64,000 bases of DNA from Clostridia bacterium (GTDB taxonomy: Bacteria > Bacillota > Clostridia > Oscillospirales > Acutalibacteraceae), in assembly GCA_017410195.1 (NCBI GenBank), contig JAFQRF010000023.1, forward strand, positions 62,001-126,000, written 5' to 3'. The position numbers and the translations under genes were made by a program. Below the pieces are notes generated by a model, which worked only from the letters and a program-made list of their open reading frames with translations, had not been told where the DNA came from and searched no databases. Of the stretch, positions 1 to 7,705 are shown one piece after another (positions within the stretch are counted from its first letter, which is position 1; every line of letters begins with the position of its first letter).

Positions 1-215
1 TGTATAGTGTAATCATCGTAACGCTTCACAATGTTCATATACTGTTCCTCTCGTTTGGGTGCATTATCTTTATCAACCGTGTTCGATATTGCAATAGCCG
101 ACATAACAATAAAATCAGCCCATAACTGCCAAAGAGAGTATTTACCGCTGAGTTCAAGAAAGATTTTGACAACATCACGTTGATTATCATTTCTTAAGTG
201 TGATACTTTGGCCAA
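1..215 (-). CDS. N-terminus of a phage protein, possibly an N-6 DNA methylase (partial)
   Basis: Only the first 71 codons are inside the window; the rest lies to the left. The start is read as TTG at 215: an AAGGGG ribosome site overlapping the end of the DnaC-like gene stands seven bases upstream, and the frame is open to the window edge. The protein begins MAKVSHLRNDNQRD and has a hydrophobic-aromatic stretch followed by a charged segment (KREEQYMNIVKRYDDY). This kind of N-terminus resembles, from memory, phage-encoded type I-like N-6 adenine methylases found next to replication genes in Firmicute prophages, but no catalytic motif is visible in this piece. The function is therefore an inference. 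It is the last gene of the early operon visible here. Confidence 0.45.
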   Translation of the reverse strand, partial: MAKVSHLRNDNQRDVVKIFLELSGKYSLWQLWADFIVMSAIAISNTVDKDNAPKREEQYMNIVKRYDDYTI

Positions 216-219
216 ATAA

Positions 220-1008
220 TCACCCCTTCTTTTTTCTGTATGAAGAGGCTGTAATCGTGAACGTGACGAACCCTTCGGGGATTCTGTCAATTGTCCTACT
301 GTCGAGTTCTTCGGCAAGCTCTTTCATGGTCAAATTGGTTGTCAAAATGGTTGGTTTTTCTCGGTTCATTCTGCTGTCAATTATTGAATGTAAAACAGCC
401 TTTGCTCGTTTTGTTGGCGGAGTTGTTCCGATATCATCAATAATAAGCAAATAACAAGTTTTTAATGGATTTGTAACATCGTGTTCTGATTTTTCGAATC
501 CTGTGTATGTATCCATAATCTGCTCATATAAATCATAAGCAGTTATAAATTTGACTGAATAACCTTTATCGAGAACCGAGTTGCCGATAGCAGCTGCAAG
601 ATGTGTTTTTCCTGAACCGCAAGCACCAATGAACAATATTCCTTTTCTTACATTTGGAACTTTACTGATAAATCTTTGGGCAGCATTAAATGCAGTTTCC
701 GTTCCCTTTATAAGTACAAAATTCTCAAGTGTTTTTGTTTTTTGCTTTTCAGTGTAATTGCTCGCTTTACGCAATTGTTTAACTCTTTCGTTTTCGCTGA
801 GTTTCTTTGCCTGCTCTTCTTCAGCTTTTCGACGGTCCTGTTCTTTCTTTTCCTTTTCACGCTTACAAGAACATAAAAAAGGAATTTCCGCACCGCCATA
901 AACTATTACCTTGAATAACTCATCACCGCACACTGGACATTTTTCATTCAAAGGAATAGGTGTTAATCCTTCTACATTATAAATTTCTGGTGGTACTTTA
1001 GAATTCAT
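220..1008 (-). CDS. DnaC/IstB-like ATPase, phage helicase loader
   Basis: This 262-residue protein most likely loads the replicative helicase at the phage origin. The N-terminus has a zinc-finger pattern (CPVCGDEL, then CSCKREK about 20 residues on). A lysine/glutamate-rich linker follows, then a AAA+ ATPase core with Walker A GACGSGKTHLAAAIG and Walker B LLIIDDIGT, and an arginine-containing C-terminus, the layout of DnaC/IstB-type loaders. The frame is open upstream to 1059, but the start is set at ATG 1008, where AAGGAGGG precedes at a suitable distance. This start overlaps the stop of the DUF4373 replication gene by 11 bases. The pair replication protein plus DnaC-like loader is a standard phage replication module. 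IstB proteins of transposons share the fold, but no IstA neighbour is seen. Confidence 0.88.
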   Translation of the reverse strand: MNSKVPPEIYNVEGLTPIPLNEKCPVCGDELFKVIVYGGAEIPFLCSCKREKEKKEQDRRKAEEEQAKKLSENERVKQLRKASNYTEKQKTKTLENFVLIKGTETAFNAAQRFISKVPNVRKGILFIGACGSGKTHLAAAIGNSVLDKGYSVKFITAYDLYEQIMDTYTGFEKSEHDVTNPLKTCYLLIIDDIGTTPPTKRAKAVLHSIIDSRMNREKPTILTTNLTMKELAEELDSRTIDRIPEGFVTFTITASSYRKKKG

Positions 1009-1900
1009 TGGGGTCACCCTCCTTTTCTCCTGCATATCGTTCAGCATCAGTGTAATCAACAGTGTTACTTAATGACGGCGAATAATCAGAACTTCCACCT
1101 TTCTCTTGACATCTTGCCATCCATCCGTTAATGCAACGTCTGATTCCTTGTTTGGTTTTCTTCTTCTTGGGATTTGCATCAAACCAAGATATCATTTTTT
1201 TGAGTTCTAAAAAAACAGAGACTTTGGGATAGGTGTCTTCCCATAAATCAATATCTTTTTGATAAATCGCATAGTAAGTTCCGTCAGAAAGAGGAAGAAA
1301 TGTTATCGGCTCATGAGCAGACTTGTTCTGCTCTGAGCAAGAAGAATTTTTACTTTCATTTACTTTACTTTCATTTACTTTCCTTTGTGGGTTTTCAGAA
1401 CTTTTATCGGGGTTTTCAGAACTTTTATCGGGGTTTTCAGAACTTTTAAAACTTTTTAGAGTAAGCTTATTAAGAACACCGGGCGGAACATCTTTTTTGC
1501 TCGATAAATCCAACAACCAGTATTCTTTTATAATCTCTATTTCGTCACGATTTTTCAGCATTCTGAGAAAGCGACGTTGAATACCCGCTGATGTTAATAC
1601 ACCGAACCCGTTAAACACCCGTTCATCAAAGAACGAACATCGAACGCACCCGTTGATTAACTCTGCAAGAAATCCTGGATCACAACCGCATCCGGCACCA
1701 TCAGACACCAAGTAGCACTTGTTTTTATCCCATTTCATAAAGTATCCGTTTTTAGCATAAAGTTCGCAGAGAATATAAAATAAGGCATACATTCCTTTCG
1801 CTCCGAATTGCGCTCGAAGCAACCTTACCTTATCATCAATAAAAAAACCCGTATCAAGCGGAAAGTAGTCAACCCCGTCCTTTATAGGGCGAGACAACAT
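998..1900 (-). CDS. Phage replication initiation protein, DUF4373 type
   Basis: This 300-residue protein is a likely replisome organiser that binds the phage origin. The first 130 residues match the DUF4373 (Lin1244/Lin1753-like) N-terminal domain: a winged-helix-like region starting from the DYFPLDTGFFIDDKVRLL segment. The middle is a low-complexity linker with a repeated heptad (SSENPDK) and a repeated VNESK. The C-terminus (KMISWFDANPKKKKTKQGIRR, then a Trp-rich end) resembles the DnaD-like tails of these proteins. ATG 1900 follows AAAGGAAGTGAA. The next gene downstream is the DnaC-like loader, with which it overlaps. The linker repeat comes from a 21-base tandem repeat in the DNA and could vary in copy number. 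Confidence 0.82.
   Translation of the reverse strand: MLSRPIKDGVDYFPLDTGFFIDDKVRLLRAQFGAKGMYALFYILCELYAKNGYFMKWDKNKCYLVSDGAGCGCDPGFLAELINGCVRCSFFDERVFNGFGVLTSAGIQRRFLRMLKNRDEIEIIKEYWLLDLSSKKDVPPGVLNKLTLKSFKSSENPDKSSENPDKSSENPQRKVNESKVNESKNSSCSEQNKSAHEPITFLPLSDGTYYAIYQKDIDLWEDTYPKVSVFLELKKMISWFDANPKKKKTKQGIRRCINGWMARCQEKGGSSDYSPSLSNTVDYTDAERYAGEKEGDPNEF
1391..1447 (-). repeat. 21-bp tandem repeat inside the replication gene
   Basis: Two complete 21-base units (1391-1411 and 1412-1432) and most of a third (1433-1447) are identical. Because 21 is a multiple of three, the array encodes a heptad, SSENPDK, repeated in frame in the linker of the DUF4373 protein. Iterons inside replication genes often mark phage origins, so the array could be the origin; equally it could simply be a slippage-expanded linker. 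Confidence 0.9.
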
Positions 1901-1901
1901 T

Positions 1902-2558
1902 TCACTTCCTTTCCTTCGTATTTAGGTTTAATTTATTACACAGATAATGATCCAACTTTATACCGTAAACAAAGTTTTCCGAGAAAAGATCAGTTTCTCT
2001 TATATGAGCTTCTTCATGGTGGTTGCGGCAGAGTGCTATTGCAAGCAAGCCAACATGAACTATCTTTTCTCTGTCACGGCCAATACCGATACGGTCAACG
2101 TGATGAACCTCGGCATAAGCATTACATATTGCACATTTTCTGTGTTCAAGGCATAAATAGAGATACTTGTCAATATCGTCCGTCTGATGCAAAAGCGTAT
2201 CCTTTGTTGGAACACCAAAGTTAAAACAAAACTCAATCAGATAGTTTATAAACAGTTTTGCAGTTGTCACATCAGTATCCGATAAGCTGAATGCTTCTCG
2301 ACCGTCAATGCTGCGGAAATTCCATGTCAGAAGTTCACGCAGATATTCAGGATCATGCCCGGACCATATTGCGATATCTCTGATTATTGCGAAAATCTTT
2401 TTGCGTTGTTCGGCAGTTATAGTTCTGCCGTCAATCAATCGCAGTTCTATCGTTCCTACTTGTCTTTGAAGCAGGATACGGTCAATAGGATGAGCCGGAG
2501 CCACAGTCATTACCTTTCCGTCATACTCCAAAACTTTGGCTTGAATGAGGTTTTCCAA
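1902..2558 (-). CDS. Phage HNH-type nuclease (putative HNHc family)
   Basis: This 218-residue protein belongs by appearance to the phage 'putative HNHc nuclease' group. The C-terminal third has a metal-binding HNH core: CAICNAYAEVHHVD followed 35 residues later by CRNHHEEAH. The N-terminal two thirds carry no motif I recognise, but resemble the DNA-binding part of these phage nucleases. The start is TTG at 2558, because AAAGGAG stands about nine bases upstream and no ATG fits. It lies between the MBL-fold gene and the replication gene, and its stop is one base before the next start region. A role in recombination or resolution of replication intermediates with RecT is an inference from position. 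Confidence 0.75.
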   Translation of the reverse strand: MENLIQAKVLEYDGKVMTVAPAHPIDRILLQRQVGTIELRLIDGRTITAEQRKKIFAIIRDIAIWSGHDPEYLRELLTWNFRSIDGREAFSLSDTDVTTAKLFINYLIEFCFNFGVPTKDTLLHQTDDIDKYLYLCLEHRKCAICNAYAEVHHVDRIGIGRDREKIVHVGLLAIALCRNHHEEAHIRETDLFSENFVYGIKLDHYLCNKLNLNTKERK

Positions 2559-2587
2559 GACTGTAGCTCCTTTCTCAAAAAATTACC

Positions 2588-3262
2588 TTATGGGCTAAAT
2601 TCTGCCCCTTGGTTTTGCTGTTGTTCATCATCATAATGACAATGAAGATAGATATATTGGCTTCGCGAATTCATATTCTTGTAAAGCCAATCATCGCATT
2701 TATCTTTGCTTAAATGATTTTTTATAACTTGCTGCTCGTAAGCAAAGGCACCGTCAGCATGTTTTTGTTTGATTTTTTCTTGGATTTCTTCGTCAACATA
2801 GTTCGCTTCAACCATATACAAATCATAACCTTTGGCAATGATTCCGTTGAGATTGTTGCAGTCTGTTGCATAAAAAAGCTTTCCTTCATTGGCAAAGTGG
2901 ATTTTATATCCACAGTTGGGAACGTTATGCTTCAAGTAAACGGGAATGAGGTTAAACAAACCGTAACCGTACATTGTGTCAAATTCGAGAACATCAATGT
3001 TATGCTTTGCTACGCCGCATTCAAGCAATGGCTGAAGCAACCAACGGCCACAAGCAAAACGCAATGTCGGGCGTTCTCTTGCAAGTTTTTTTATTGTTGA
3101 ATGACAGAAATGGTCACCGTGAATATGGGTAAGCAGAACTATTTTGAACTTTGAATAATAGGGTTCTATTAATCTGAACGGAACACCGCAATCAATAAGA
3201 ATATAATCGTTTATGATTACGGCATTGCCTTTAGACCCCGTCGCCAGAATGTTGTACTTCAT
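2588..3262 (-). CDS. MBL-fold metallo-hydrolase, phage recombination neighbour
   Basis: This 224-residue protein has a metallo-beta-lactamase fold: the metal-binding signature THIHGDH near residue 50, an upstream SKGN loop as in YycJ-type enzymes, and a later FYATDCNN segment that can supply the bridging aspartate. ATG 3262 is preferred because it begins MKYNILATGSKGN as in family members. Three other starts lie just upstream in the same frame, so the N-terminus may be seven residues longer. It overlaps the preceding small gene by 32 bases. RecT is usually paired with an exonuclease; no RecE or YqaJ-type gene is seen here, so this enzyme is a candidate nuclease partner. That role is inferred. 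Confidence 0.78.
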   Translation of the reverse strand: MKYNILATGSKGNAVIINDYILIDCGVPFRLIEPYYSKFKIVLLTHIHGDHFCHSTIKKLARERPTLRFACGRWLLQPLLECGVAKHNIDVLEFDTMYGYGLFNLIPVYLKHNVPNCGYKIHFANEGKLFYATDCNNLNGIIAKGYDLYMVEANYVDEEIQEKIKQKHADGAFAYEQQVIKNHLSKDKCDDWLYKNMNSRSQYIYLHCHYDDEQQQNQGAEFSP

Positions 3263-3473
3263 TTTTATCATCATCCGATACATTCAAGGCATAAGAGAGC
3301 AACTCTATAAACCTCTTATTATCAATTCCGATTTTTTGGGTAACATCGTCAATTAAACATGCAATCGCTGTTGCAAGATCAGTTCCTGAGCCTCGAAAGC
3401 TTATTAAATAATCACCGTTGGTACTTTCAGTAATCAAAATTTCAACTTTTTGTTTGTCACTCAATGAAATCAC
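3231..3473 (-). CDS. Small phage protein, unknown
   Basis: This 80-codon gene lies between recT and the MBL-fold gene. GTG at 3473 is the only reasonable start; it comes five bases after the recT stop, with a weak AGCAGG upstream, so translation is probably coupled. The protein is a compact mixed alpha/beta candidate with an acidic, polar C-terminus (SDDDKNEVQ) and no cysteines. I recognise no family. Its place suggests an accessory to recombination or replication, but nothing in the sequence shows this. Confidence 0.6.
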   Translation of the reverse strand: MISLSDKQKVEILITESTNGDYLISFRGSGTDLATAIACLIDDVTQKIGIDNKRFIELLSYALNVSDDDKNEVQHSGDGV

Positions 3474-3478
3474 CTGCT

Positions 3479-4423
3479 TTAAAAGTCATCGAGCGAAGCC
3501 TGCTCAACAACATTTGATGCTTCGGGAACAACATTAGGATTGTTGCTTGTATCGACAGCAGCAGGAACCTGAGGAACATCGGGGGTGTCGTTGTCATCGT
3601 CAAGAGAAATAATATTACCGTTGTCGCCGATTTCGTTGATGGAAGAATCTCTTTCATAGGCTGTTTGGAGTTCCGTACTCATAACACCCCAGCGACTGAT
3701 GAGCTGACGGAGCATTGTTTTCTTTGCCATTTCATCAAAGTTTTTGTACCAGAATGAGGAATATTTCCACATATCCTTGTCCGCGATCTCTCCGTTGAGG
3801 AGTTTTTTATAACTGTCAGCCGAAAAAGCAGGACTGTATTTATCGGCGTGTGACATCATCTTTTCTTTACTCCAGTAAATCGCTTTGCGGAAGCCGTTGA
3901 CATATTCAAACATAGCATAATATCCGATTGTCGGAGTATTTTCACGTGTCTCAAAATCATCAATCAAAACACAATCAATTGTTTCATTAAGAGGATCAAA
4001 ACCGATAAGTTCTCCCTCTTTTATTTCAAGCACGTTAAGTTTACGATACTGACCGCTGCGGATTGCAAGTTGAATGTAACCTTTGTAACCGAGAACAAAC
4101 TGTGCTTTTGAGCATTCAGGCTCAATAATGTTTCCATTTCTGTCTTTCTTTTCCTTACATTTAAAAGGAACAAGATAATACTGACCGAGCTGAGGTGACG
4201 GAGACAGATTGAGAGATTCACCGAGCAAAGCTGCCGCAAGAATTGTTCCTGCTTCACATTCCTGCAGAGCAGGATTGACAGCAACAGCTGATGAAATTGA
4301 AGCGATAAAGCGATTGGCTCTGTTGGGGTCTCTCAATGTATTGTGAATAAGAGTTTTGTATGCTTTGGTTGTTATTGCCACAGAAAATTTAGGCTTATTC
4401 TGTGCCTGTGTCATATTAGCCAT
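3479..4423 (-). CDS. recT: RecT-family single-strand annealing protein
   Basis: This 314-residue protein pairs complementary single strands during phage recombination. The order of features matches RecT: an N-terminal region with NRANRFIASISSAVAVNP, the core LAAALLGESLNLSPSPQLGQ, then VLGYKGYIQLAIRSGQYRKL, a middle YYAMFEYVNGFRKAIYW segment and a C-terminal WYKNFDEMAKKTMLRQLI motif. An acidic, Asn/Asp/Pro-rich tail follows, as is common. The gene starts at ATG 4423, overlapping the end of the DUF1351 gene by eight bases. DUF1351 next to RecT is a recurrent pair in Firmicute phages. Confidence 0.93.
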   Translation of the reverse strand: MANMTQAQNKPKFSVAITTKAYKTLIHNTLRDPNRANRFIASISSAVAVNPALQECEAGTILAAALLGESLNLSPSPQLGQYYLVPFKCKEKKDRNGNIIEPECSKAQFVLGYKGYIQLAIRSGQYRKLNVLEIKEGELIGFDPLNETIDCVLIDDFETRENTPTIGYYAMFEYVNGFRKAIYWSKEKMMSHADKYSPAFSADSYKKLLNGEIADKDMWKYSSFWYKNFDEMAKKTMLRQLISRWGVMSTELQTAYERDSSINEIGDNGNIISLDDDNDTPDVPQVPAAVDTSNNPNVVPEASNVVEQASLDDF

Positions 4424-5369
4424 TAATGTAGCCCTCCTTGATAAGTAATTGTTTAAATTCAGAAATATGAGGTCTTATACCGTGCAAGTTAACATTTAAA
4501 CCGTTGTTGCAGGTGAATGAAACATCATATATCTTTTCTGCTTCGGGAATTTCAGCTGTAGGCGGCGAAAGGGTTTCAGGAACTGAAAGAGGTACCTCCT
4601 CTGCCTTGATTGACTCAACCGCAGTTTCAACTCTTTCTTCTGCAACGGCTCTTTCTGCTCTCTGCTGTTCCATACGCATCTGACGCTGTTTCTGTTCTTC
4701 AATAGCCTTATGACGGTTGTTAACAACGTTTGCCGCCTGCATTGCGTTGAAGAATTTGTAATACTCAACAAGGATTTCATCGCTGTGTTCCTGCGAGTTA
4801 ATCCATTCAACATCTTCCTTGACCTTGTCAACAAACGACTTTGCCTGTTCTTTGAGTTTTTTGTCACTCACTGAAAGAGTTACAACAATTTTTGTCGATT
4901 CCCATTCAAGATCATCAAAACCGAGAGAAGCCGCATATTCAAAGAAGTATTTTTTGACCGTTTCTTCTTTTTTGGTTTTCAAGCCATCGTCAACCTCTTT
5001 AATTCGTCTGTTGAGTTCTTCTTCCGCAGGTTTGAACTTGTCCGTAACATATTTTTTAAAAGACGCTTCAAGTACATTGTAAGGCTCAAGAACAGCTTTC
5101 TTGATTGCAATTCTCTGTGCATCAAGCTCTTTATATGAAGCAGTAAGTTCCACCTTAAGCTTTTTAATTTCAACCTTAGTTTCTTCTGTTACATCAAGAG
5201 AAAGAGCGTGAGCCATCTGCGCCTCAATCTGCTCACCAATTGTCTGCAACCTTTCCTCAATAATTGGAAGCTGAACAATAGTTATAAGCTCCTGCTTCGG
5301 AGTTTCTTCTTCAGTCGGCTGTTCTGCCAGTTCCTCAATTGACTGAGGAATTAAAATTTCGTATGTCAT
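4416..5369 (-). CDS. DUF1351 family phage protein
   Basis: This 317-residue protein is rich in glutamate and lysine and largely helical, with a probable coiled coil through residues 60-130 and 215-250. The segment SYKELDAQRIAIKKAVLEPYN and the later YFFEYAASLGFDDLEWE match what I know of DUF1351, a family found beside recT in phages of Gram-positive bacteria. No catalytic motif is visible. Its role is unknown; association with the recombination protein is suggested by the eight-base overlap with recT. The start at 5369 is the first ATG after the small zinc-finger gene. Confidence 0.78.
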   Translation of the reverse strand: MTYEILIPQSIEELAEQPTEEETPKQELITIVQLPIIEERLQTIGEQIEAQMAHALSLDVTEETKVEIKKLKVELTASYKELDAQRIAIKKAVLEPYNVLEASFKKYVTDKFKPAEEELNRRIKEVDDGLKTKKEETVKKYFFEYAASLGFDDLEWESTKIVVTLSVSDKKLKEQAKSFVDKVKEDVEWINSQEHSDEILVEYYKFFNAMQAANVVNNRHKAIEEQKQRQMRMEQQRAERAVAEERVETAVESIKAEEVPLSVPETLSPPTAEIPEAEKIYDVSFTCNNGLNVNLHGIRPHISEFKQLLIKEGYING

Positions 5370-5372
5370 TAT

Positions 5373-5558
5373 TTATTCTCCTAATATTTTAAATTCATCC
5401 ATACAATCTGTGCAGTATGTACCTACTCCGGGAATGTTATAGCGGTCCTCGTTTTTATATATCTGTCTATCACATTCCTTACACTCAGCGATGCCCTTAG
5501 GCTCTTCAAAATTCGGGCAACCTGGCGGACAAGGCGATGTTCTGCAATAATCACACAT
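5373..5558 (-). CDS. Small Cys-rich zinc-finger-like protein
   Basis: This 61-residue protein has eight or more cysteines in CxxC-type pairs (MCDYCRTSPCPPGCPN, then CKECDRQIY and CTDCMDEF), which suggests two zinc-binding knuckles. ATG 5558 is chosen over TTG 5582, because it begins directly at the first Cys pair and lies one base beyond the stop of the preceding gene, with AAGGTGG upstream. Such small zinc proteins are common in phage early regions and may bind DNA or host proteins. I recognise no named family. Confidence 0.6.
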   Translation of the reverse strand: MCDYCRTSPCPPGCPNFEEPKGIAECKECDRQIYKNEDRYNIPGVGTYCTDCMDEFKILGE

Positions 5559-5559
5559 T

Positions 5560-5874
5560 TTAAACGCAAACCACCTTGACAAGTGCGGAATTGCCCGCTA
5601 TAATAATAGATACTGATTTGGTGCTCCGTGCCTTTGTGCCGGAGTGCTTTTTTTGTGCCTTTTTTTCAATTATCTTTTCTGCTATAAGCGAAGCCAAATA
5701 ATATAGTTTAAGGCGTTCACCGTTTGCATCACCTTCACGAGCAATAATGCGTTCACGTTTGATGTATGCTTCAGCAAAGACAGAATTAATTTCTTCATCC
5801 GTCGGAACATATCCAAGCTCTTTTTGAAGTAAGACTGATAAATGTTCAAAAGGACAAGTATTAAACACACTCAT
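5560..5874 (-). CDS. Phage early protein, unknown
   Basis: This 104-residue protein follows a strong ribosome site (AAAGGAGGACCGAAAT before ATG 5874). The first 70 residues are predicted helical and include GYVPTDEEINSVFAEAYIKRERI; the C-terminus is basic, then hydrophobic. No family is recognised. It is co-directional with the rest of the early operon. Confidence 0.62.
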   Translation of the reverse strand: MSVFNTCPFEHLSVLLQKELGYVPTDEEINSVFAEAYIKRERIIAREGDANGERLKLYYLASLIAEKIIEKKAQKKHSGTKARSTKSVSIIIAGNSALVKVVCV

Positions 5875-5904
5875 ATTTCGGTCCTCCTTTCATTAATAAT
5901 TTTG

Positions 5905-6063
5905 TTATGCTTCTCTGAGTAGTGTTGCAAGATTTGATTCCCACAACTGAATGAAAACCTGATGTCTGACTCTGTCGGGTTTTCCTCTGCACAGACGCTT
6001 GGCCTCTGCGAGTGCTGAGCGTTTTGCTTTTTTGAGCTTACCGTGATTAATTTTCTTCGACAT
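5905..6063 (-). CDS. Small basic phage protein
   Basis: This 52-residue protein is strongly basic (SKKINHGKLKKAKRSALAEAKR) with a short aromatic C-terminus, consistent with nucleic acid binding. The start at 6063 overlaps the stop of the transglycosylase gene by 17 bases; an alternative ATG at 6087 adds eight residues. Neither start has a strong ribosome site, so expression may depend on coupling. No family is recognised. Confidence 0.45.
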   Translation of the reverse strand: MSKKINHGKLKKAKRSALAEAKRLCRGKPDRVRHQVFIQLWESNLATLLREA

Positions 6064-6610
6064 AATAATAAACACGCTCACTTTCATTAATTTTTTCTTG
6101 TTTATTTAACACGGAACGGCTGTATGTGTTTGAAGTTATGCCTTTGTTCCATAAGCATTTCGCTCCGTACTCGCCACAGTTATATGCCATCAAAGCTTTG
6201 TGAACATCTTCATATTTTGAAAGCAATTCGGAAAGCATCGTAATTCCTACTCTCACATTCTCAAAAGCGTTGTACGGCTCGTCCAGATTATATGTAATGA
6301 AATTACACTCGTTTATCTGCATAAGCCCAAAACAGTCTTCAGACCGGTTTAATGCGTTTGGATCGTAGCAACTCTCTTGTTCGATAACCGCAAACACCAA
6401 AGTAGGTGAAATGTTATATACTTTGCAAAGGTCAATTATGTAATCCTGCAGTTCGTTTTCCAAAGGAACATCAAAATACTGTTTGATTTCTACAACTGCA
6501 TTTGTTGATGAAACATCAGCACTCAGAGTTGTTGCGTTTGTTTCGCACGGAACTTTTATTAGCACAAAAGCAAGCGATAAAATTATTGTTATAATGATTT
6601 TTTTAATCAT
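6047..6610 (-). CDS. Secreted lytic transglycosylase (SLT domain)
   Basis: This 187-residue protein should cut peptidoglycan glycan strands outside the membrane. A Sec-type signal or anchor occupies residues 1-27 (MIKKIIITIILSLAFVLIKV). The SLT domain follows: ISPTLVFAVIEQESCYDP with the catalytic Glu in the ES motif, FGLMQI, and LMAYNCGEYGAK. The start at 6610 is well supported by GAAGAGGGGAGTAAC. The gene sits within the early operon, away from any lysis or tail genes, which is not where a phage endolysin would be expected. It could help virion or DNA entry, remodel the wall in the lysogen, or be a cargo gene. Confidence 0.82.
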   Translation of the reverse strand: MIKKIIITIILSLAFVLIKVPCETNATTLSADVSSTNAVVEIKQYFDVPLENELQDYIIDLCKVYNISPTLVFAVIEQESCYDPNALNRSEDCFGLMQINECNFITYNLDEPYNAFENVRVGITMLSELLSKYEDVHKALMAYNCGEYGAKCLWNKGITSNTYSRSVLNKQEKINESERVYYYVEEN

Positions 6611-6633
6611 GTTACTCCCCTCTTCAATGAATA

Positions 6634-7068
6634 TTATTTTGTAGGTACCGCTGTAAGAGTTAAAAGCGATGATGCAAAATCTTTCAGTTCACTCTGAAGC
6701 TTTTCCCAGCGCTCTTTTTCACTATCGTCAATCTTCCCATCCGCTACCAATGCAATCACAGCACGGTAAGTTTCATCAAAATTGAGAAAATCATCTGCAA
6801 CATTTAATGCTGCACTTTGAACTGTGGTTTGTTTTACATCGGGAAGAAAAATGCCGAGTTCAGAATTTTTCAAATGCTGCCATGCAAGATGAGGGCATTC
6901 ATACAAGTAACACATTTTCTTGACAATATCATCAGGAACACGAAGTTCAAAGTTTTCGTATTTATCAAGAGTGCGAACTGCTATGCCTAATTCCTCTGCT
7001 GCAGGTGCTCGCTTTATTTCTGCATTAATACGGGCAGTTTTATAAATGTTTTCGCATACATTGTTCAT
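6634..7068 (-). CDS. HTH protein, XRE-like, phage early regulator
   Basis: This 144-residue protein has an N-terminal helix-turn-helix of the XRE type (APAAEELGIAVRTLDKYENF), followed by a segment with PHLAWQHLKNSELG that is typical of small phage regulators. The C-terminal half is helical, and ends in a hydrophobic stretch. ATG 7068 follows AAGGAGAAACTCA. It lies 24 bases upstream of the transglycosylase gene. It could act as an activator of the early or middle genes, like CII, but no direct evidence is seen. Confidence 0.65.
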   Translation of the reverse strand: MNNVCENIYKTARINAEIKRAPAAEELGIAVRTLDKYENFELRVPDDIVKKMCYLYECPHLAWQHLKNSELGIFLPDVKQTTVQSAALNVADDFLNFDETYRAVIALVADGKIDDSEKERWEKLQSELKDFASSLLTLTAVPTK

Positions 7069-7079
7069 TGAGTTTCTCC

Positions 7080-7262
7080 TTAATTGGGTGTATCATAATT
7101 ATCGAGGACTTCTTCCGGAGTTGTACCGAGCATTTTCAAAAGAAGTCTGCCGAGACTGACTGAAATCTCAACTTGTTCTGTCTCTTCTTCGACCGAAAGC
7201 AGATTAAATTTTTTGTCAAAGTGTAAAACAGTTTTTGTCGGTATTGTTACGGTATTATCCAT
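7080..7262 (-). CDS. Small phage protein, unknown
   Basis: This is a 60-residue protein starting at ATG 7262 after GAGG at a spacing of eight. The longer frame to 7307 would overlap the preceding gene by 31 bases and has no ribosome site. It is acidic in the middle (LLSVEEETEQVE) with a helical C-terminus (LLLKMLGTTPEEVLDNY). No family is recognised. Confidence 0.5.
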   Translation of the reverse strand: MDNTVTIPTKTVLHFDKKFNLLSVEEETEQVEISVSLGRLLLKMLGTTPEEVLDNYDTPN

Positions 7263-7276
7263 AGTAAAAACCTCAC

Positions 7277-7468
7277 TTAATACCAATTTTGAGAAGCCAT
7301 ATCCCAAAGTTTTGCCTTAAGATTGACAATCTCATATTTAAGCTGTTCATTCTCTTTCTTCAGCTCATCACGTTGCACGATAGCGTTATGAAGATTTTCC
7401 TCGGTGCACTGAAGTGTCTGGGCAAGGTCGTCCATCTTCTGAGCAATTTCCTTAGGTATTCCGCCCAT
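7277..7468 (-). CDS. Small coiled-coil phage protein
   Basis: This 63-residue protein is dominated by heptads (MDDLAQTLQCTEENL, then ELKKENEQLKYEIVNLKAKL), so it probably forms a dimeric or higher coiled coil. ATG 7468 immediately follows the stop of the zinc-finger gene. No family is recognised; small coiled coils in this place may be regulators of a phage or host protein. Confidence 0.55.
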   Translation of the reverse strand: MGGIPKEIAQKMDDLAQTLQCTEENLHNAIVQRDELKKENEQLKYEIVNLKAKLWDMASQNWY

Positions 7469-7681
7469 TTATGTAGCCTCCTTTAATTCTCGAATTCTAA
7501 CCGGAACTACAATCTTTATATTGCAACAAGTGCAACACTTACCGTCGCTGACCGGTCTTGCATCATTAGCGGTCAAATGATTTAGTTCCTTGTTGCAGAA
7601 ACAACAATGTTCGGGATTGGATTTTTTCTTCTCAAAACCGAACTGTTCTGCAACATCAATAGGATAAAAAGGTTCATTCAA
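7469..7681 (-). CDS. Small Cys-rich phage protein
   Basis: This is a 70-residue protein with two close Cys groups (CCFCNKEL and CCTCCNIKI) about 25 residues apart, consistent with a single zinc site. The start is TTG 7681 preceded by AAGGAGG at a spacing of eight. Its stop touches the next start. The pattern suggests a zinc ribbon that binds nucleic acid or a protein; no family is recognised. Confidence 0.55.
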   Translation of the reverse strand: MNEPFYPIDVAEQFGFEKKKSNPEHCCFCNKELNHLTANDARPVSDGKCCTCCNIKIVVPVRIRELKEAT

Positions 7682-7705
7682 AATACATTCCTCCTTATTT
7701 GATTT

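Noticed and set aside
1351..1447. Short direct repeats as a CRISPR array
   Set aside because: The repeats are contiguous, in frame with a coding gene, and have no spacers.
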